Positions 47,004 through 56,313 of a stretch of DNA of 64,000 nucleotides are shown here, one piece after another. The notes beneath the pieces are model-generated. The model searched no databases. It was not told where the DNA came from and saw only the letters and a program-made list of their open reading frames with translations. This DNA is from Microbulbifer pacificus (GTDB lineage: Bacteria; Pseudomonadota; Gammaproteobacteria; Pseudomonadales; Cellvibrionaceae). The stretch covers positions 3,030,001 through 3,094,000 of the forward strand of contig NZ_CP137555.1 in the NCBI RefSeq assembly GCF_033723955.1. The letters run 5' to 3'. Position numbers and translations under genes: made by a program. Position 1 is the first letter of the stretch. Each line of letters begins with the position of its first letter.

Positions 47004-49817
47004 ATGGACGGATTTAACCCCGACCGGCGCAACTTCATCAAGCTGTGCACCGTCGCGGGCATCACGGTATTTGCGGCACCGGCGCTGTGGCAGAGAGGAA
47101 ATGCTCGGCAATCTGAAATTGCGAGCGACAAGCTGAATTGGCGGGGCACCGGCCCGGTCCCCGCATTCCGCGCAGATGGCGTGGCCAAAGTGACTGGCCA
47201 GAAAATTTTTGGCCGGGACTTTCGCGCCCGTGACATGCCGGGATGGAAGCAGCAACAACACTACGCGTTTGTGCTGCGCTGCAATCGGACGGGTCGAAGT
47301 TTCAACGGTATTGACTGGAGTCAGCTACCGGCAGACGCGCAACCCTACGCGAGAGTAACCGCCGAGACACTGGCGGAAAAAAAATTGCATTTGCCCCCAT
47401 TCTACGGCGAGGCGATGCTGTTACCCGAAGGTGCGTCACCCCACTACTACGGCCACGCGGTGGCCATGCTGTTGTTCGATGACTTCGAGAAATATGCCAT
47501 CGCCAAGCAGGCACTGCAGTTTAACGAGCAGGTGATTAGCTACGGTGAGCAAACGCCCCCCATAGAGAGAGATCCCTACGCCAGCTGGCGCATCATCCGG
47601 GTTGAGGGTCCGCAGGGGCCGGAGGGCGAAGACCTTTATTCGCCAATGCAGGACGGTCTCTTCTTTCCCAATTACCGCAATCACAAGGCGGAGTGGCCGA
47701 GAGCCGCGAACCAGTCGGGGAGTGTCAGCGAGCGCGGCATTTACTATGCACAGCAGATTCGCGGTCAAACCGAACGTGAATCCGATACCGGCAACTGGCA
47801 CCTTGTGCGTGGCGAGTACCGCACCCAGATCGTTGACCCGATGACGATGGAGCCGGAGGCGGCCAATGTCTGGTTCGACGGTGCCCAGAAAACCTTACAC
47901 CTGGTCCTCACCACCCAATCGCCACAGGATTTCCAGGAATTTGCGGCACATATGCTTGCCGAAAGTGCATTCGCCACAGCGATTGAGAATATCGTGGTGC
48001 ACTCCTCGGTAGTTGGCGGCGGTTTTGGCGGCAAGGATCACACCATCTTCCCTTACTACGGCCTGGTCGCCGGACTTTTCGGCTCTGCACCAGTGCGGCT
48101 GGCCAATAATCGCTTTGAGCAATTCCAGTCTGGTTTCAAGCGCCATCCTTTCCACATGCGCAATACCCTGGCGGTCGATAAAAAAAGTGGAAAGTTTCAG
48201 GCGCTGATTTCCGAGATGCAGGTCGATGGTGGCGGTCGGCAAAATTTCAGCCCATCCGTGTCAATGGTGGGCGCCAGTGCGATTCAGAGTATCTATTATC
48301 TGCCGCGCAACGATATTTCCGCGGTTGCCAACCAATCCATGAATGTGGATTCCGGTTCGATGCGCGGCTATGGCACGCTGCAAACCATGTCGGCCATGGA
48401 GATGATGGTAAATCAGGCCGCGCAGGAACTTGGAATGGACCCCATTGAGCTGCGACTGCGCAATGCCTTCCAGAACGGTTGGCGCAATACCCAGGGTGCA
48501 GTTCCAAAAGTTGGGGTGCGCTACCGGGAATTGTTGGAGCGCGCCATGGAGCATCCCATGTGGCGCGAGCGGGTCGCGCGCAAGCAAGCCTTTGAGCGGG
48601 AGAACCCCGGCTACCTGTTTGGCACCGGCTACGCCATCGCCACCAAAGACTACGGTACCGGCGCCGCGGCCCCGAGCGCCGCGGTCCAGTTTGATGCGGC
48701 GGGCCGGTTGTCGCTCGCCGTTGAGTTCATGGAAATGGGCACCGGAGTCGCCACCTCTCAGTCGATGTTGTTGGAAAACATACTCGGGCGCGCGGCAGAT
48801 CACTGTGCGGTGGGCGAGGTTGACGCCTGGCATGCCCTGCAGCAGGTCCAGACCGAAAGCCCTTACACCATGAGCCAGCAGTATCAGGACCAGAATTCCA
48901 CCAATCCTCTGTGGACGCCAGTGACCGCGATGGCAAGTGCCGCGTCCATGTCGTCTTACTTTCAAAGCCACGCGACCACGCAGGCCGCGGAAATACTTTT
49001 CCAGCAGGGACTGTTGCCCGCGGCCCGGCGCCTGTGGAAAACGGACGAGGTGGAGGGAGCGCAAGCGCAATGGCGCGACGGCAAGCTTCACTACAGGGAT
49101 TTTCCACCCCTGACATTGCCGCAATTGGCGGCGGAAGCCCATCGCAATGGCGGTGTCACCGGTGTGATGGTGCACTGCTTCAATCGCTGGGACTGGACTG
49201 AGGCGGATTTCGTTTTGGACGGCCGCAAATGGACCTGGGGTATCGATGGCCTCGCCTTGCGCCGAGGAGGCAGTGCGGAGAACGTCATCGCCGACGAGTA
49301 CCAGGTCGAGAAACGCCGAGCGGTACGCTATCCGGAAACCGCGCTGAACAACGCCATGGTCACCTACTATGCGCCGACAGCGGCGCTGGTCGAAGTGGCG
49401 GTGAATTCAGGTACCGGCGAAGTCAGTATCCACGGGCTGCAGAACTATATGGACTGCGGTCGCACGATTGTGCGCCCGTTGGTGGAGGGGCAGATAGAAG
49501 GCGGCGTTGCCATGGGGATCGGCCACGCACTTTACGAATACCTGCCGCCACTGGCGGAGGGGGCTGGCAACGGCACCTGGAATTTGAATCGCTATCAAGT
49601 GTCCCTCGCAAAGCATGTACCGGTGTGGAACCAGCAACATGACATCTTGCCGCCGGCAACCGAAAAAGACCCGCACAAGGGGATTGGCGAAGTCGTGATG
49701 ATCCCCATCGTTGCCGCCTTGGTGGAGGCGATTTACCAGGCCACGGGCAAGCGATTTAACGAGGTACCCGTTACCCCGGAAAAACTGCGCCGCGCGCTCA
49801 ATCCGCAGGTACTTTGA
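47004..49817 (+). CDS. Molybdopterin-binding subunit, xanthine dehydrogenase / aldehyde oxidase family (IorB-like), Tat-exported
   Basis: The 937-residue catalytic subunit has a twin-arginine signal ('DRRNFIKLCTVAGITVFAAPALW'), so it is exported folded. The large Mo-binding domains contain 'SSVVGGGFGGKDHTIFPYYG', 'GSMRGYGTLQTMSAMEMM' and 'FMEMGTGVATSQSMLLE'. The active-site Glu is in GIGE (residue 896), as in the xanthine dehydrogenase family. It is longer than isoquinoline oxidoreductase IorB (about 780), and the substrate (aldehyde or N-heterocycle) is open. The ATG at 47004 follows AGGA. It is first of a four-gene unit with a 2Fe-2S subunit, a tri-haem cytochrome c and an outer-membrane channel protein. 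Confidence 0.88.
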   Translation: MDGFNPDRRNFIKLCTVAGITVFAAPALWQRGNARQSEIASDKLNWRGTGPVPAFRADGVAKVTGQKIFGRDFRARDMPGWKQQQHYAFVLRCNRTGRSFNGIDWSQLPADAQPYARVTAETLAEKKLHLPPFYGEAMLLPEGASPHYYGHAVAMLLFDDFEKYAIAKQALQFNEQVISYGEQTPPIERDPYASWRIIRVEGPQGPEGEDLYSPMQDGLFFPNYRNHKAEWPRAANQSGSVSERGIYYAQQIRGQTERESDTGNWHLVRGEYRTQIVDPMTMEPEAANVWFDGAQKTLHLVLTTQSPQDFQEFAAHMLAESAFATAIENIVVHSSVVGGGFGGKDHTIFPYYGLVAGLFGSAPVRLANNRFEQFQSGFKRHPFHMRNTLAVDKKSGKFQALISEMQVDGGGRQNFSPSVSMVGASAIQSIYYLPRNDISAVANQSMNVDSGSMRGYGTLQTMSAMEMMVNQAAQELGMDPIELRLRNAFQNGWRNTQGAVPKVGVRYRELLERAMEHPMWRERVARKQAFERENPGYLFGTGYAIATKDYGTGAAAPSAAVQFDAAGRLSLAVEFMEMGTGVATSQSMLLENILGRAADHCAVGEVDAWHALQQVQTESPYTMSQQYQDQNSTNPLWTPVTAMASAASMSSYFQSHATTQAAEILFQQGLLPAARRLWKTDEVEGAQAQWRDGKLHYRDFPPLTLPQLAAEAHRNGGVTGVMVHCFNRWDWTEADFVLDGRKWTWGIDGLALRRGGSAENVIADEYQVEKRRAVRYPETALNNAMVTYYAPTAALVEVAVNSGTGEVSIHGLQNYMDCGRTIVRPLVEGQIEGGVAMGIGHALYEYLPPLAEGAGNGTWNLNRYQVSLAKHVPVWNQQHDILPPATEKDPHKGIGEVVMIPIVAALVEAIYQATGKRFNEVPVTPEKLRRALNPQVL

Positions 49818-49830
49818 AGAGGCTTATCCG

Positions 49831-50376
49831 ATGGCGAAGATACCGGTATCACTGGAGGTAAACGGTGCAAAGGTCGGCCCGCTGGAGGTGGAAGAATATA
49901 CGTCGATGCTGGATTTCCTGCACGAGTACCTGAATCTGACGGGCACCAAGCTTGGCTGTGGCATTGGTGTGTGCCGCGCCTGCACGATCGTGGTCGAGCG
50001 TGAAGATGGTTCGTTGGAGCCAGTGCGCAGCTGTATCAGTAATGTGGGCCGATTTAACGGTAAAACAGTTACTACCGTCGAAGGGCAGGCGGAGCACGAT
50101 AGCGCCGGTGAAATCGTGGCGCTGTCGCCGATCCAGCAGGCGTTCTTGCACAACTATTCCTTTCAATGCGGCTGGTGCACGGCGGGCTTTGTCAATGCCG
50201 CCACTGCGCTGATCGACCAGCTCAAGCGTGAGCCGGTAGGGGCAGACGCCATCGAGGGCGTTATCGACCAAGCGCTGGGGGAACATATCTGCCGCTGCAC
50301 TGGCTATGTCCGCTACTTCAGGGCCGTCAGGGAGGTGATTGAATCGACTCCAGGGCTACTCAAGGAAGCGAAATAA
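49831..50376 (+). CDS. 2Fe-2S subunit of the xanthine dehydrogenase-family oxidoreductase (IorA-like)
   Basis: The 181-residue electron-transfer subunit has a plant-ferredoxin-type first cluster ('KLGCGIGVCRACTIVVE' with a later Cys in 'RSCISNV'). A helical second-cluster domain follows ('FQCGWCTAGFVNAA' and 'HICRCTGYVRYFRAV'). No signal peptide is visible, so export probably occurs by piggy-back on the Tat-signalled large subunit, as known for IorAB-type enzymes. The ATG follows AGAGG, 13 bases after the large-subunit stop; the cytochrome gene follows without a gap. Confidence 0.93.
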   Translation: MAKIPVSLEVNGAKVGPLEVEEYTSMLDFLHEYLNLTGTKLGCGIGVCRACTIVVEREDGSLEPVRSCISNVGRFNGKTVTTVEGQAEHDSAGEIVALSPIQQAFLHNYSFQCGWCTAGFVNAATALIDQLKREPVGADAIEGVIDQALGEHICRCTGYVRYFRAVREVIESTPGLLKEAK

Positions 50377-51612
50377 ATGCATAAATTTTTTTTCACCTTT
50401 CTTTTGCTGGCAATCGGCGGTAATGCCGCCGCTCAGGCGGACGTGGAAAAGGGTCGCTACCTGGCCGCCGCCGGCGACTGTGTCGCTTGTCATACAGCGA
50501 CCAATGGACGCCCGTTTATTGGTGGAAGGCCCTTCCATACGCCGTTTGGCACTCTTTACTCTACGAATATCACGCCGGACAAGAAAACCGGCATCGGCAA
50601 CTACACCCTGGAGGATTTTACCGCGGCCATGCGCCGGGGCGAGGGTGCCCACGGCAATCTATATCCGGCCATGCCCTATACCTCGTATTACCTGATTCCC
50701 GACGAGGATATCGCATCGCTGTATACCTACTTTATGCAGTTGCCTGCGGTCGAATACTCAGCGCCGGGCAATGATCTGTTTTTTCCCGCCAACTTGAGAT
50801 TTGGCCTGAAATTCTGGAACTGGATTTTCTTTGACAAAGCCTCACTCTCGCAGCCGGAGGGAAAAAGTCCGGAATGGCAGCGTGGTAATTACCTGGTCAA
50901 TGGTCTCGGCCATTGCGGCGAGTGCCACACCCCGCGCAATTTTGCCTTTGCCGTGAAAAGTGATGAAAAGCTTGCGGGCAACATACTCGAGGGCTGGGAT
51001 GCGGTGGATATCCGGTCCGCGTCACTGCATCGCCAGGGGTGGGATAAAGAGCAGCTGCGGTTGCTGTTTACTACCGGCGCCAGTGAGCGCGGTACCGCCT
51101 TTGGAGAGATGTTCAGCGTGGTGAAGCACAGCCTGAGCCACCTTTCCGAGAGTGACATCGACGCGATCATTACCTATCTGCTCGATGACAGCGCAGAGAG
51201 CAGCGAAAACGTCGCCGGAAATGTCGGCAACCCGCAAGTCGCGGCAGAGCAACACACTCAGGGGCGCGCGGACTTTGTCGCCTACTGCGCGGGCTGTCAC
51301 GGTCGCGAGGGCAGGGGGGTGACACTGTCGTTCGCGCCGCCAATGGATCGCAGTGCAGCGGTTCGGGGTGATAGCCCCTACAACACGATTGCGGTCATCT
51401 TGCGCGGCTTGCCCGCCCAGCGCATGGACCGCACCAATGCCCGGGCCGGTATGCCCAGCTTCCACCTTGAACTGGATGACACACGTGTGGCCGGGCTGGT
51501 GAATTTCATGCGCACAGCGTGGGGGGGTGCCGAGGAGCCTGTGACACCGCAAGAGGTGGAAAAAATTCGCCGTCAACTGCGGGAAGAAGACTACCTGGGT
51601 GCCGCGGAGTGA
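50377..51612 (+). CDS. Tri-haem cytochrome c, electron-accepting subunit
   Basis: The 411-residue periplasmic protein has a signal peptide (to about NAAAQA) and three haem c sites: CVACH at residues 35-39, CGECH at 180-184 and CAGCH at 304-308. This is the architecture of the cytochrome subunit of membrane-bound alcohol/aldehyde dehydrogenases (AdhB type). 'YSTNITPDKKTGIGNYT' and 'MPSFHLELDDTRVAGLVNFMR' are typical. It should carry electrons from the Mo/Fe-S enzyme to the quinone pool or a terminal oxidase. The ATG immediately follows the TAA of the 2Fe-2S gene, and the GTG of the next gene overlaps its stop. Confidence 0.93.
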   Translation: MHKFFFTFLLLAIGGNAAAQADVEKGRYLAAAGDCVACHTATNGRPFIGGRPFHTPFGTLYSTNITPDKKTGIGNYTLEDFTAAMRRGEGAHGNLYPAMPYTSYYLIPDEDIASLYTYFMQLPAVEYSAPGNDLFFPANLRFGLKFWNWIFFDKASLSQPEGKSPEWQRGNYLVNGLGHCGECHTPRNFAFAVKSDEKLAGNILEGWDAVDIRSASLHRQGWDKEQLRLLFTTGASERGTAFGEMFSVVKHSLSHLSESDIDAIITYLLDDSAESSENVAGNVGNPQVAAEQHTQGRADFVAYCAGCHGREGRGVTLSFAPPMDRSAAVRGDSPYNTIAVILRGLPAQRMDRTNARAGMPSFHLELDDTRVAGLVNFMRTAWGGAEEPVTPQEVEKIRRQLREEDYLGAAE

Positions 51613-52388
51613 ACAGATACGGCCGCGTGCTTAGGTTCTCAACCTTACTCCTGGGGTGGTATCTGTTGCCGGCTCAGGCTGCCGACTGGTCGGCAACAGA
51701 GGCCCAGTTGCAGTATGGCCAGCTGGATAATCCATTCACCGGAGGAACCGCGGATACCACGATTCTTACCCTTCAGCATGCGAGCGGCTGGAAGTATGGG
51801 GAAAATTTTTTCTTCGTGGATTTTATCAACGATGGTATGCGCGATGGCTTCAACGACACGGATGTGTACGCCGAGTGGTATGCAAGCTTCAGCCTGGGGA
51901 AGATTACGCGGTGCGATCTGAGTTTTGGGCCGGTGAAAGATCTCGGCCTGGTGGCGGGATTCAACTACTCCGCGGACGCCAACGTGGAAAAGTTCCTGCC
52001 GGGGATTCGTATAGCCTGGGCACTACCCGGAGAGGCATTTCTGAATACCGATATCACGGGTTACCAGGACATCGGCTATGGCGATGGCGCACCGAAAGAA
52101 GGTGACAGTTATATGGTCGACTTCAATGGCGCCTTTCCATTCAGTATCGGCCTGCAGGATTTCAGTATCGAGGGGCACATTGAATACATCCATAACCGAA
52201 CCAGTGAATTCGGCGACGTAAAAAGCTGGGTACTGGCACAACCCCAGTTTCGTTGGGACCTGGGTAAGGCACTGTTCCAGAGCCCCAAACAACTATTCAT
52301 AGGTATCGAGTACCAGTATTGGCGCAATAAACTGGGCAATGAGATCGATGAAAGTGCCGTTCAGGCGTTGGTGGTATGGCGCTTCTGA
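51609..52388 (+). CDS. Outer-membrane channel protein, Tsx-like
   Basis: The 259-residue protein has a signal peptide (to about PAQAA) and a beta-barrel pattern of alternating residues ending in the aromatic C-terminus 'VVWRF'. The order of motifs ('LTLQHASGWKYGENFFFVDF', 'DTDVYAEWYASFSLGKI', 'FIGIEYQYWRNKLG') resembles nucleoside-specific channel Tsx and its unnamed relatives. It overlaps the cytochrome stop as GTGA, so it is co-translated and may admit the substrate of the oxidoreductase. The nucleoside specificity of Tsx should not be assumed. Confidence 0.75.
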   Translation: MNRYGRVLRFSTLLLGWYLLPAQAADWSATEAQLQYGQLDNPFTGGTADTTILTLQHASGWKYGENFFFVDFINDGMRDGFNDTDVYAEWYASFSLGKITRCDLSFGPVKDLGLVAGFNYSADANVEKFLPGIRIAWALPGEAFLNTDITGYQDIGYGDGAPKEGDSYMVDFNGAFPFSIGLQDFSIEGHIEYIHNRTSEFGDVKSWVLAQPQFRWDLGKALFQSPKQLFIGIEYQYWRNKLGNEIDESAVQALVVWRF

Positions 52389-52579
52389 GTCATACCCGTG
52401 ATCTTCGATATCGACACCACGGAGGATATTGATCAGACTTCGCCTTGGAAAGTATTGCTGGCGACAGAGCATTGAAGATGAACTCTCGTTGCCGCAAGAC
52501 GTACAAGGCCTGCCTGCGGAGCGATGACCGACATCAGGCAATGGCGTAAATCCGGTCAGAAGAGTGGTGCGACCGCAGA

Positions 52580-53206
52580 ATGAACATTTCACCAGCGTCC
52601 ACCGGCCAGGGGGGCGCCACTTCTCAGCAAACTGCCAGAATTGTCTGCCCCGTGGTTTTGGCGGGTGGTCTCTCCAGTCGCATGGGGCGCGACAAGGCGC
52701 TGCTAGAATTACCCAATGGGCGCACACTTCTGGCGCAGGCCAAATCCCTGTTCGACGCGCTTGACCCGCCTGCGGGAGTGGAAATGCTGCCCACCCTGGT
52801 GAGTGGCGCGCGCCCAGGTGGCGTGCCGGACCGGGTCGTGGCTGCGGGTCCATTGGGTGGGCTGCAGGCCATCGCAGATCATTTGCAGCAGTCTCAGCGC
52901 GGCTGTGAGGCCCTGCTGGTGGTTCCGGTAGACATGCCGCTGCTGAGCCCGGCGCTGCTGCGACAATTGTGCGTGGCGGGACAGGCGCTGGAGCAGGCGG
53001 TGTGCTTCGGCGATTTTTACCTGCCCTGCTGGCTGCCACTGGATCAGCGCAGCGGCAGATACCTGGAGGCTGCGGCGATGGGTAACGCCGTTGCCTCATT
53101 GCGTGCACTGTTTGGCTATCTCGGTTGTCTGCAGCTGCCGGTGCCGGAAGGCGACTGGCACCTGAACGTCAACGGGCCGCAGGATTTCGAGCGTCTGAAT
53201 CTGTAG
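52580..53206 (+). CDS. mobA: Molybdenum cofactor guanylyltransferase MobA
   Basis: MobA attaches GMP to molybdopterin, giving MGD (needed by NasA). The 208-residue protein has the nucleotidyltransferase signature 'VLAGGLSSRMGRDKALLEL', 'GPLGGLQAIADHL', the metal-binding Asp in 'VVPVDMPLLSP', and the ending 'LNVNGPQDFERL'. The upstream gap of 191 bases shows nothing recognisable. Xanthine dehydrogenase-family enzymes usually use MCD made by MocA, so mobA serves the nitrate reductase more likely than its operon neighbours. A true MocA is not in the window. Confidence 0.92.
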   Translation: MNISPASTGQGGATSQQTARIVCPVVLAGGLSSRMGRDKALLELPNGRTLLAQAKSLFDALDPPAGVEMLPTLVSGARPGGVPDRVVAAGPLGGLQAIADHLQQSQRGCEALLVVPVDMPLLSPALLRQLCVAGQALEQAVCFGDFYLPCWLPLDQRSGRYLEAAAMGNAVASLRALFGYLGCLQLPVPEGDWHLNVNGPQDFERLNL

Positions 53207-53257
53207 TGCGGCCTGTGTCGGCAGGCGCAGGCAAGTGGACTAGGGAGGTAGCGGTCC

Positions 53258-54139
53258 ATGCTGAAGCGGTTGCTGGTCTGTGTCCTGCTTCTATCGATTG
53301 GAAGCTGTGGGCAGCGTCATGAACCGGTGCTCCGGCTGGCAGTGGATGCGGGTTTTCAGCCGGCCATGGAAGCCCTGCGCGCACAATTTGAAGCGGGCTG
53401 CGGCTGCCGCCTGCAGATAACGGCCGGTGCTAGCGGCCTGCTGTACGGCCAGATTCGCGCTGGCGAGCACTTCGATGTTTTCCTGTCGGCGGACAGTGCG
53501 CGTCCGGTGCTGCTGGAAAAAGCCGGCTTTATCGTTCCCTCAAGTCGCCAGGATTATGCCCGCGGTCAACTCGCACTGTGGATCAGCCGGCGCCTCTCCT
53601 CCTACAACGCTTCCGACAGCTCGCCGGGCACGGTCTCTGACGAAGCCGACGACGAAGAATCTGAACTGAGCGCACTGCTGGCAAAGCTCGCCGGCTCAGA
53701 TCAGGTGCTAACACCGCGCCAGCTGATCCTGCTGTTGGGGTTGGGCAAGCACAAGCTGGTACTGGCGGACCCGCAACTGGCCCCCGACGGGGATGCCGCC
53801 GTGCGGATGCTGAAAAAACTGCGCCTGTGGCCACGCCTGCGCGGACGGGTGGTGTTTGCCGGGCACGCCGGCCATGCACAGATCCTGCTGCAGCAGGGAG
53901 CGGGCGAGATGGGACTGATTCCCTACGGGCAGGCACTGGCATCCGGTAGCAGCGGGCAGTTCATGCGTATCCCTCTTCACTTTCACCCACCGATTCACCA
54001 GCAGATGGTGATCCTGCGCAGTACTCGCGAGCGCAGCCTGGCCATACGGTTGTTGCAGTACATGCGATCGCAAGCGGTGCAGGAACGGCTGAGTGCACTC
54101 GGATTTCTCGCGGTTGAATTGCCAGAAACAGGCACTTGA
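53258..54139 (+). CDS. modA: Solitary ModA-like molybdate-binding lipoprotein
   Basis: The 293-residue periplasmic binding protein has a lipobox (IGSC) at residues 13-16, so it is a lipoprotein, unlike soluble E. coli ModA. ModA-type motifs include 'GASGLLYGQIRAGEHFDVFLSADSARPVLLEKAGF' and 'MGLIPYGQAL'. An acidic, Ser-rich insertion (about residues 110-135, 'SDEADDEESEL') separates the lobes. No modB or modC is adjacent, so either a distant transporter is used or it has another role. GGGAGG precedes the ATG. It lies 51 bases after mobA, consistent with Mo supply. Confidence 0.8.
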   Translation: MLKRLLVCVLLLSIGSCGQRHEPVLRLAVDAGFQPAMEALRAQFEAGCGCRLQITAGASGLLYGQIRAGEHFDVFLSADSARPVLLEKAGFIVPSSRQDYARGQLALWISRRLSSYNASDSSPGTVSDEADDEESELSALLAKLAGSDQVLTPRQLILLLGLGKHKLVLADPQLAPDGDAAVRMLKKLRLWPRLRGRVVFAGHAGHAQILLQQGAGEMGLIPYGQALASGSSGQFMRIPLHFHPPIHQQMVILRSTRERSLAIRLLQYMRSQAVQERLSALGFLAVELPETGT

Positions 54140-54151
54140 TGCCGGGTCATC

Positions 54152-54189
54152 AAAAGGCCGAAATTTAACTGACGGTTAATTCGGCTTTG
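54152..54189 (+). terminator. Probable terminator after modA
   Basis: GGCCGAA-a-TTTAAC pairs with GGTTAA-TTCGGC around TGAC and is followed by TTT only. The T-run is short, so strength is uncertain, but it sits 15 bases after the modA stop. Confidence 0.6.
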
Positions 54190-54756
54190 CTCGAAAAGGT
54201 TTCAGATAAATCCGATTTATTTGAAACCATTAATTAGTTTTATATGTTACCTATTCCATTGTTGACTGATATCTATTTAAAAACGTCATTCTTTAATTAA
54301 ACCGTTTGGAATAGTTAATTAAATATTCTTTTATATAACGGAGTGTTTGTATTTGGCGGAGAATTGGTTTTCCCGCTCGGCCAAATTGTATCGCCAGTGG
54401 GAATTGACGCAATGTCATAAAAGTCAGGTTGCGGTATTCGTTTATCGCCGTATTTACAGTCGAAAGAGCTGTTTTTCAGGCGTTTTTAATAGAATTCTAT
54501 AGGGCGCCTAATAAGAATCCTCTATTTCCGTCGCCCTGTTTTATTTTCTTTAATGCATCGTCCTACCGAAAAGGTTTTAATTCCCTGGAAAATTTTTTCC
54601 CCGGGGGCGCCCGCCTTCGCTCTGTCGTCGGATGCTTCTTAACGGGAAATGAATAATCGGGAATAAATTTCAGCGGTACTCAAATTGCCCATAGAAGGGC
54701 AAGCCCGTATTCGCGGGCGATATAACAACGACGAGTAATGAACGGGAGCACAAACG
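54190..54756. other. AT-rich intergenic region upstream of pntA
   Basis: About 570 AT-rich bases without a credible gene; one 75-codon open frame (54429-54656) has no ribosome binding site and no family resemblance. The pntA promoter should lie here. Close to pntA are two short hairpins (GCCCATAGAAGGGC near 54687 and GCCCGTATTCGCGGGC near 54702) in the leader. Confidence 0.5.
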
Positions 54757-56301
54757 GTGATTATTGCCATACCAAAGGAGACCGCGCCGGGCGAGGCGCG
54801 GGTCGCGGCAACGCCAGCGAGCGTACTGCGACTGCAATCGCTGGGTTTTGACGTTGTGATCGAACAGGGCGCCGGTGAAGCCGCCAAGTTTTCCGACGCA
54901 GATTATGAAAAAGCGGGTGCCAAAATTTGCGCCAATGCCGCCGACTGCCTGGGCCAGGCCGGCCTGGTGTTGAAGGTGCAGGCGCCCACCGATGCCGAGC
55001 TGGACCTGATCCCCAGCGGCGCCACCCTGATTTCCTTCCTGAAGCCCGCGCAGAGCGGTGAGCTGCTGCAGAAGCTGGCGGACAAGAACGTCAATGCACT
55101 GGCGGTGGAATCCATTCCGCGTATTTCCCGCGCGCAGAAAATGGATGCGCTGAGCTCCATGGCGAACATCGCCGGCTACCGCGCGGTGATCGAGGCGGCG
55201 CACGAGTTTGGCCGTTTCTTCACCGGCCAGATCACGGCCGCGGGCAAGATCCCGCCGGCCAAGGTTCTGGTGATCGGCGCCGGCGTTGCCGGTCTCTCTG
55301 CCATCGGTACCGCCAAGAGCATGGGCGCCATCGTGCGCGCCTTCGACACCCGCCCGGAAGTGCGCGAGCAGGTGGAATCCATGGGCGCGGAATTCCTCAC
55401 CGTGGAGATCGAGGAAGATGGTTCCGGTACCGGCGGCTACGCCAAGCAGATGTCCAAGGAGTTCATCGACGCCGAGATGGCGCTGTTCCGCGAGCAGGCC
55501 AAGGAAGTGGACATCGTCATCACCACCGCGCTGATTCCCGGCAAGCCGGCACCGAAGCTGTGGCTGGCGGATATGGTGGACACCATGGCCGACGGTTCTG
55601 TGGTGGTGGACCTGGCCGCGGAAATGGGCGGCAACTGCGACTACACCGAAGCAGACCAGAAGGTGGTGAAGAGCGGCGTGACCATTCTCGGTTACACAAA
55701 CCTGGCGAGCCGTGCGGCTACCCAGGCTTCCACCCTGTATGCCACCAACCTGTGCCACCTGCTCACGGACATGACGCCGGAAAAGAATGGCCAGATCGAT
55801 ATCAACTTTGACGACGAGGCGATCCGCGGTGCCACCGTGGTGAAGGAGGGCTCCATCACCTGGCCGCCACCCGCGCCGAAACTGTCCGCTGCGCCGCAGA
55901 AGCCGAAAGAGGCTGCACCGCAGATCAAGGTAGAGCCGAAGCCGGCAAAGAAAACCTCCCCGCTGTCGCTGGTGGCCTTCTGGGCGGTGGCCGGAGCGCT
56001 GCTGTTGTTGCTGGGCAAATCCGCTCCGGCGGACTTCGTCGCCCACTTCACCGTGTTTGTGCTGTCGATCTTTATCGGCTGGCAGGTGATCTGGAATGTT
56101 TCCCATGCGCTGCACACACCGCTGATGAGTGTGACCAATGCCATCTCCGGCATCGTCATCATCGGTGCGCTGCTGCAGGTGGGCGCGACCGGTTCGCTGC
56201 TGGTGACCGTAATGGCGTTTGTGGCGGTACTGTTCGCCAGTATCAACATATTCGGTGGATTCTTTGTAACCCACCGTATGCTGAAAATGTTCCGTCGATA
56301 A
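54757..56301 (+). CDS. pntA: NAD(P) transhydrogenase subunit alpha
   Basis: Proton-translocating transhydrogenase subunit; it makes NADPH from NADH using the proton gradient. The 514-residue protein starts '[20 protein letters not shown]'. The NAD-binding domain has '[40 protein letters not shown]' and the typical loop '[18 protein letters not shown]'. A Pro/Lys linker (about residues 370-400) leads to about four membrane helices. This is the fused long alpha type of E. coli (510). The GTG start follows GGGAG. pntB starts 12 bases after. Confidence 0.96.
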   Translation: MIIAIPKETAPGEARVAATPASVLRLQSLGFDVVIEQGAGEAAKFSDADYEKAGAKICANAADCLGQAGLVLKVQAPTDAELDLIPSGATLISFLKPAQSGELLQKLADKNVNALAVESIPRISRAQKMDALSSMANIAGYRAVIEAAHEFGRFFTGQITAAGKIPPAKVLVIGAGVAGLSAIGTAKSMGAIVRAFDTRPEVREQVESMGAEFLTVEIEEDGSGTGGYAKQMSKEFIDAEMALFREQAKEVDIVITTALIPGKPAPKLWLADMVDTMADGSVVVDLAAEMGGNCDYTEADQKVVKSGVTILGYTNLASRAATQASTLYATNLCHLLTDMTPEKNGQIDINFDDEAIRGATVVKEGSITWPPPAPKLSAAPQKPKEAAPQIKVEPKPAKKTSPLSLVAFWAVAGALLLLLGKSAPADFVAHFTVFVLSIFIGWQVIWNVSHALHTPLMSVTNAISGIVIIGALLQVGATGSLLVTVMAFVAVLFASINIFGGFFVTHRMLKMFRR

Positions 56302-56313
56302 GGAGAAGCAGAC

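Noticed and set aside
54429..54656. A 75-codon frame in the AT-rich gap before pntA
   Set aside because: No ribosome binding site, no recognisable domain, and composition like the surrounding non-coding DNA.
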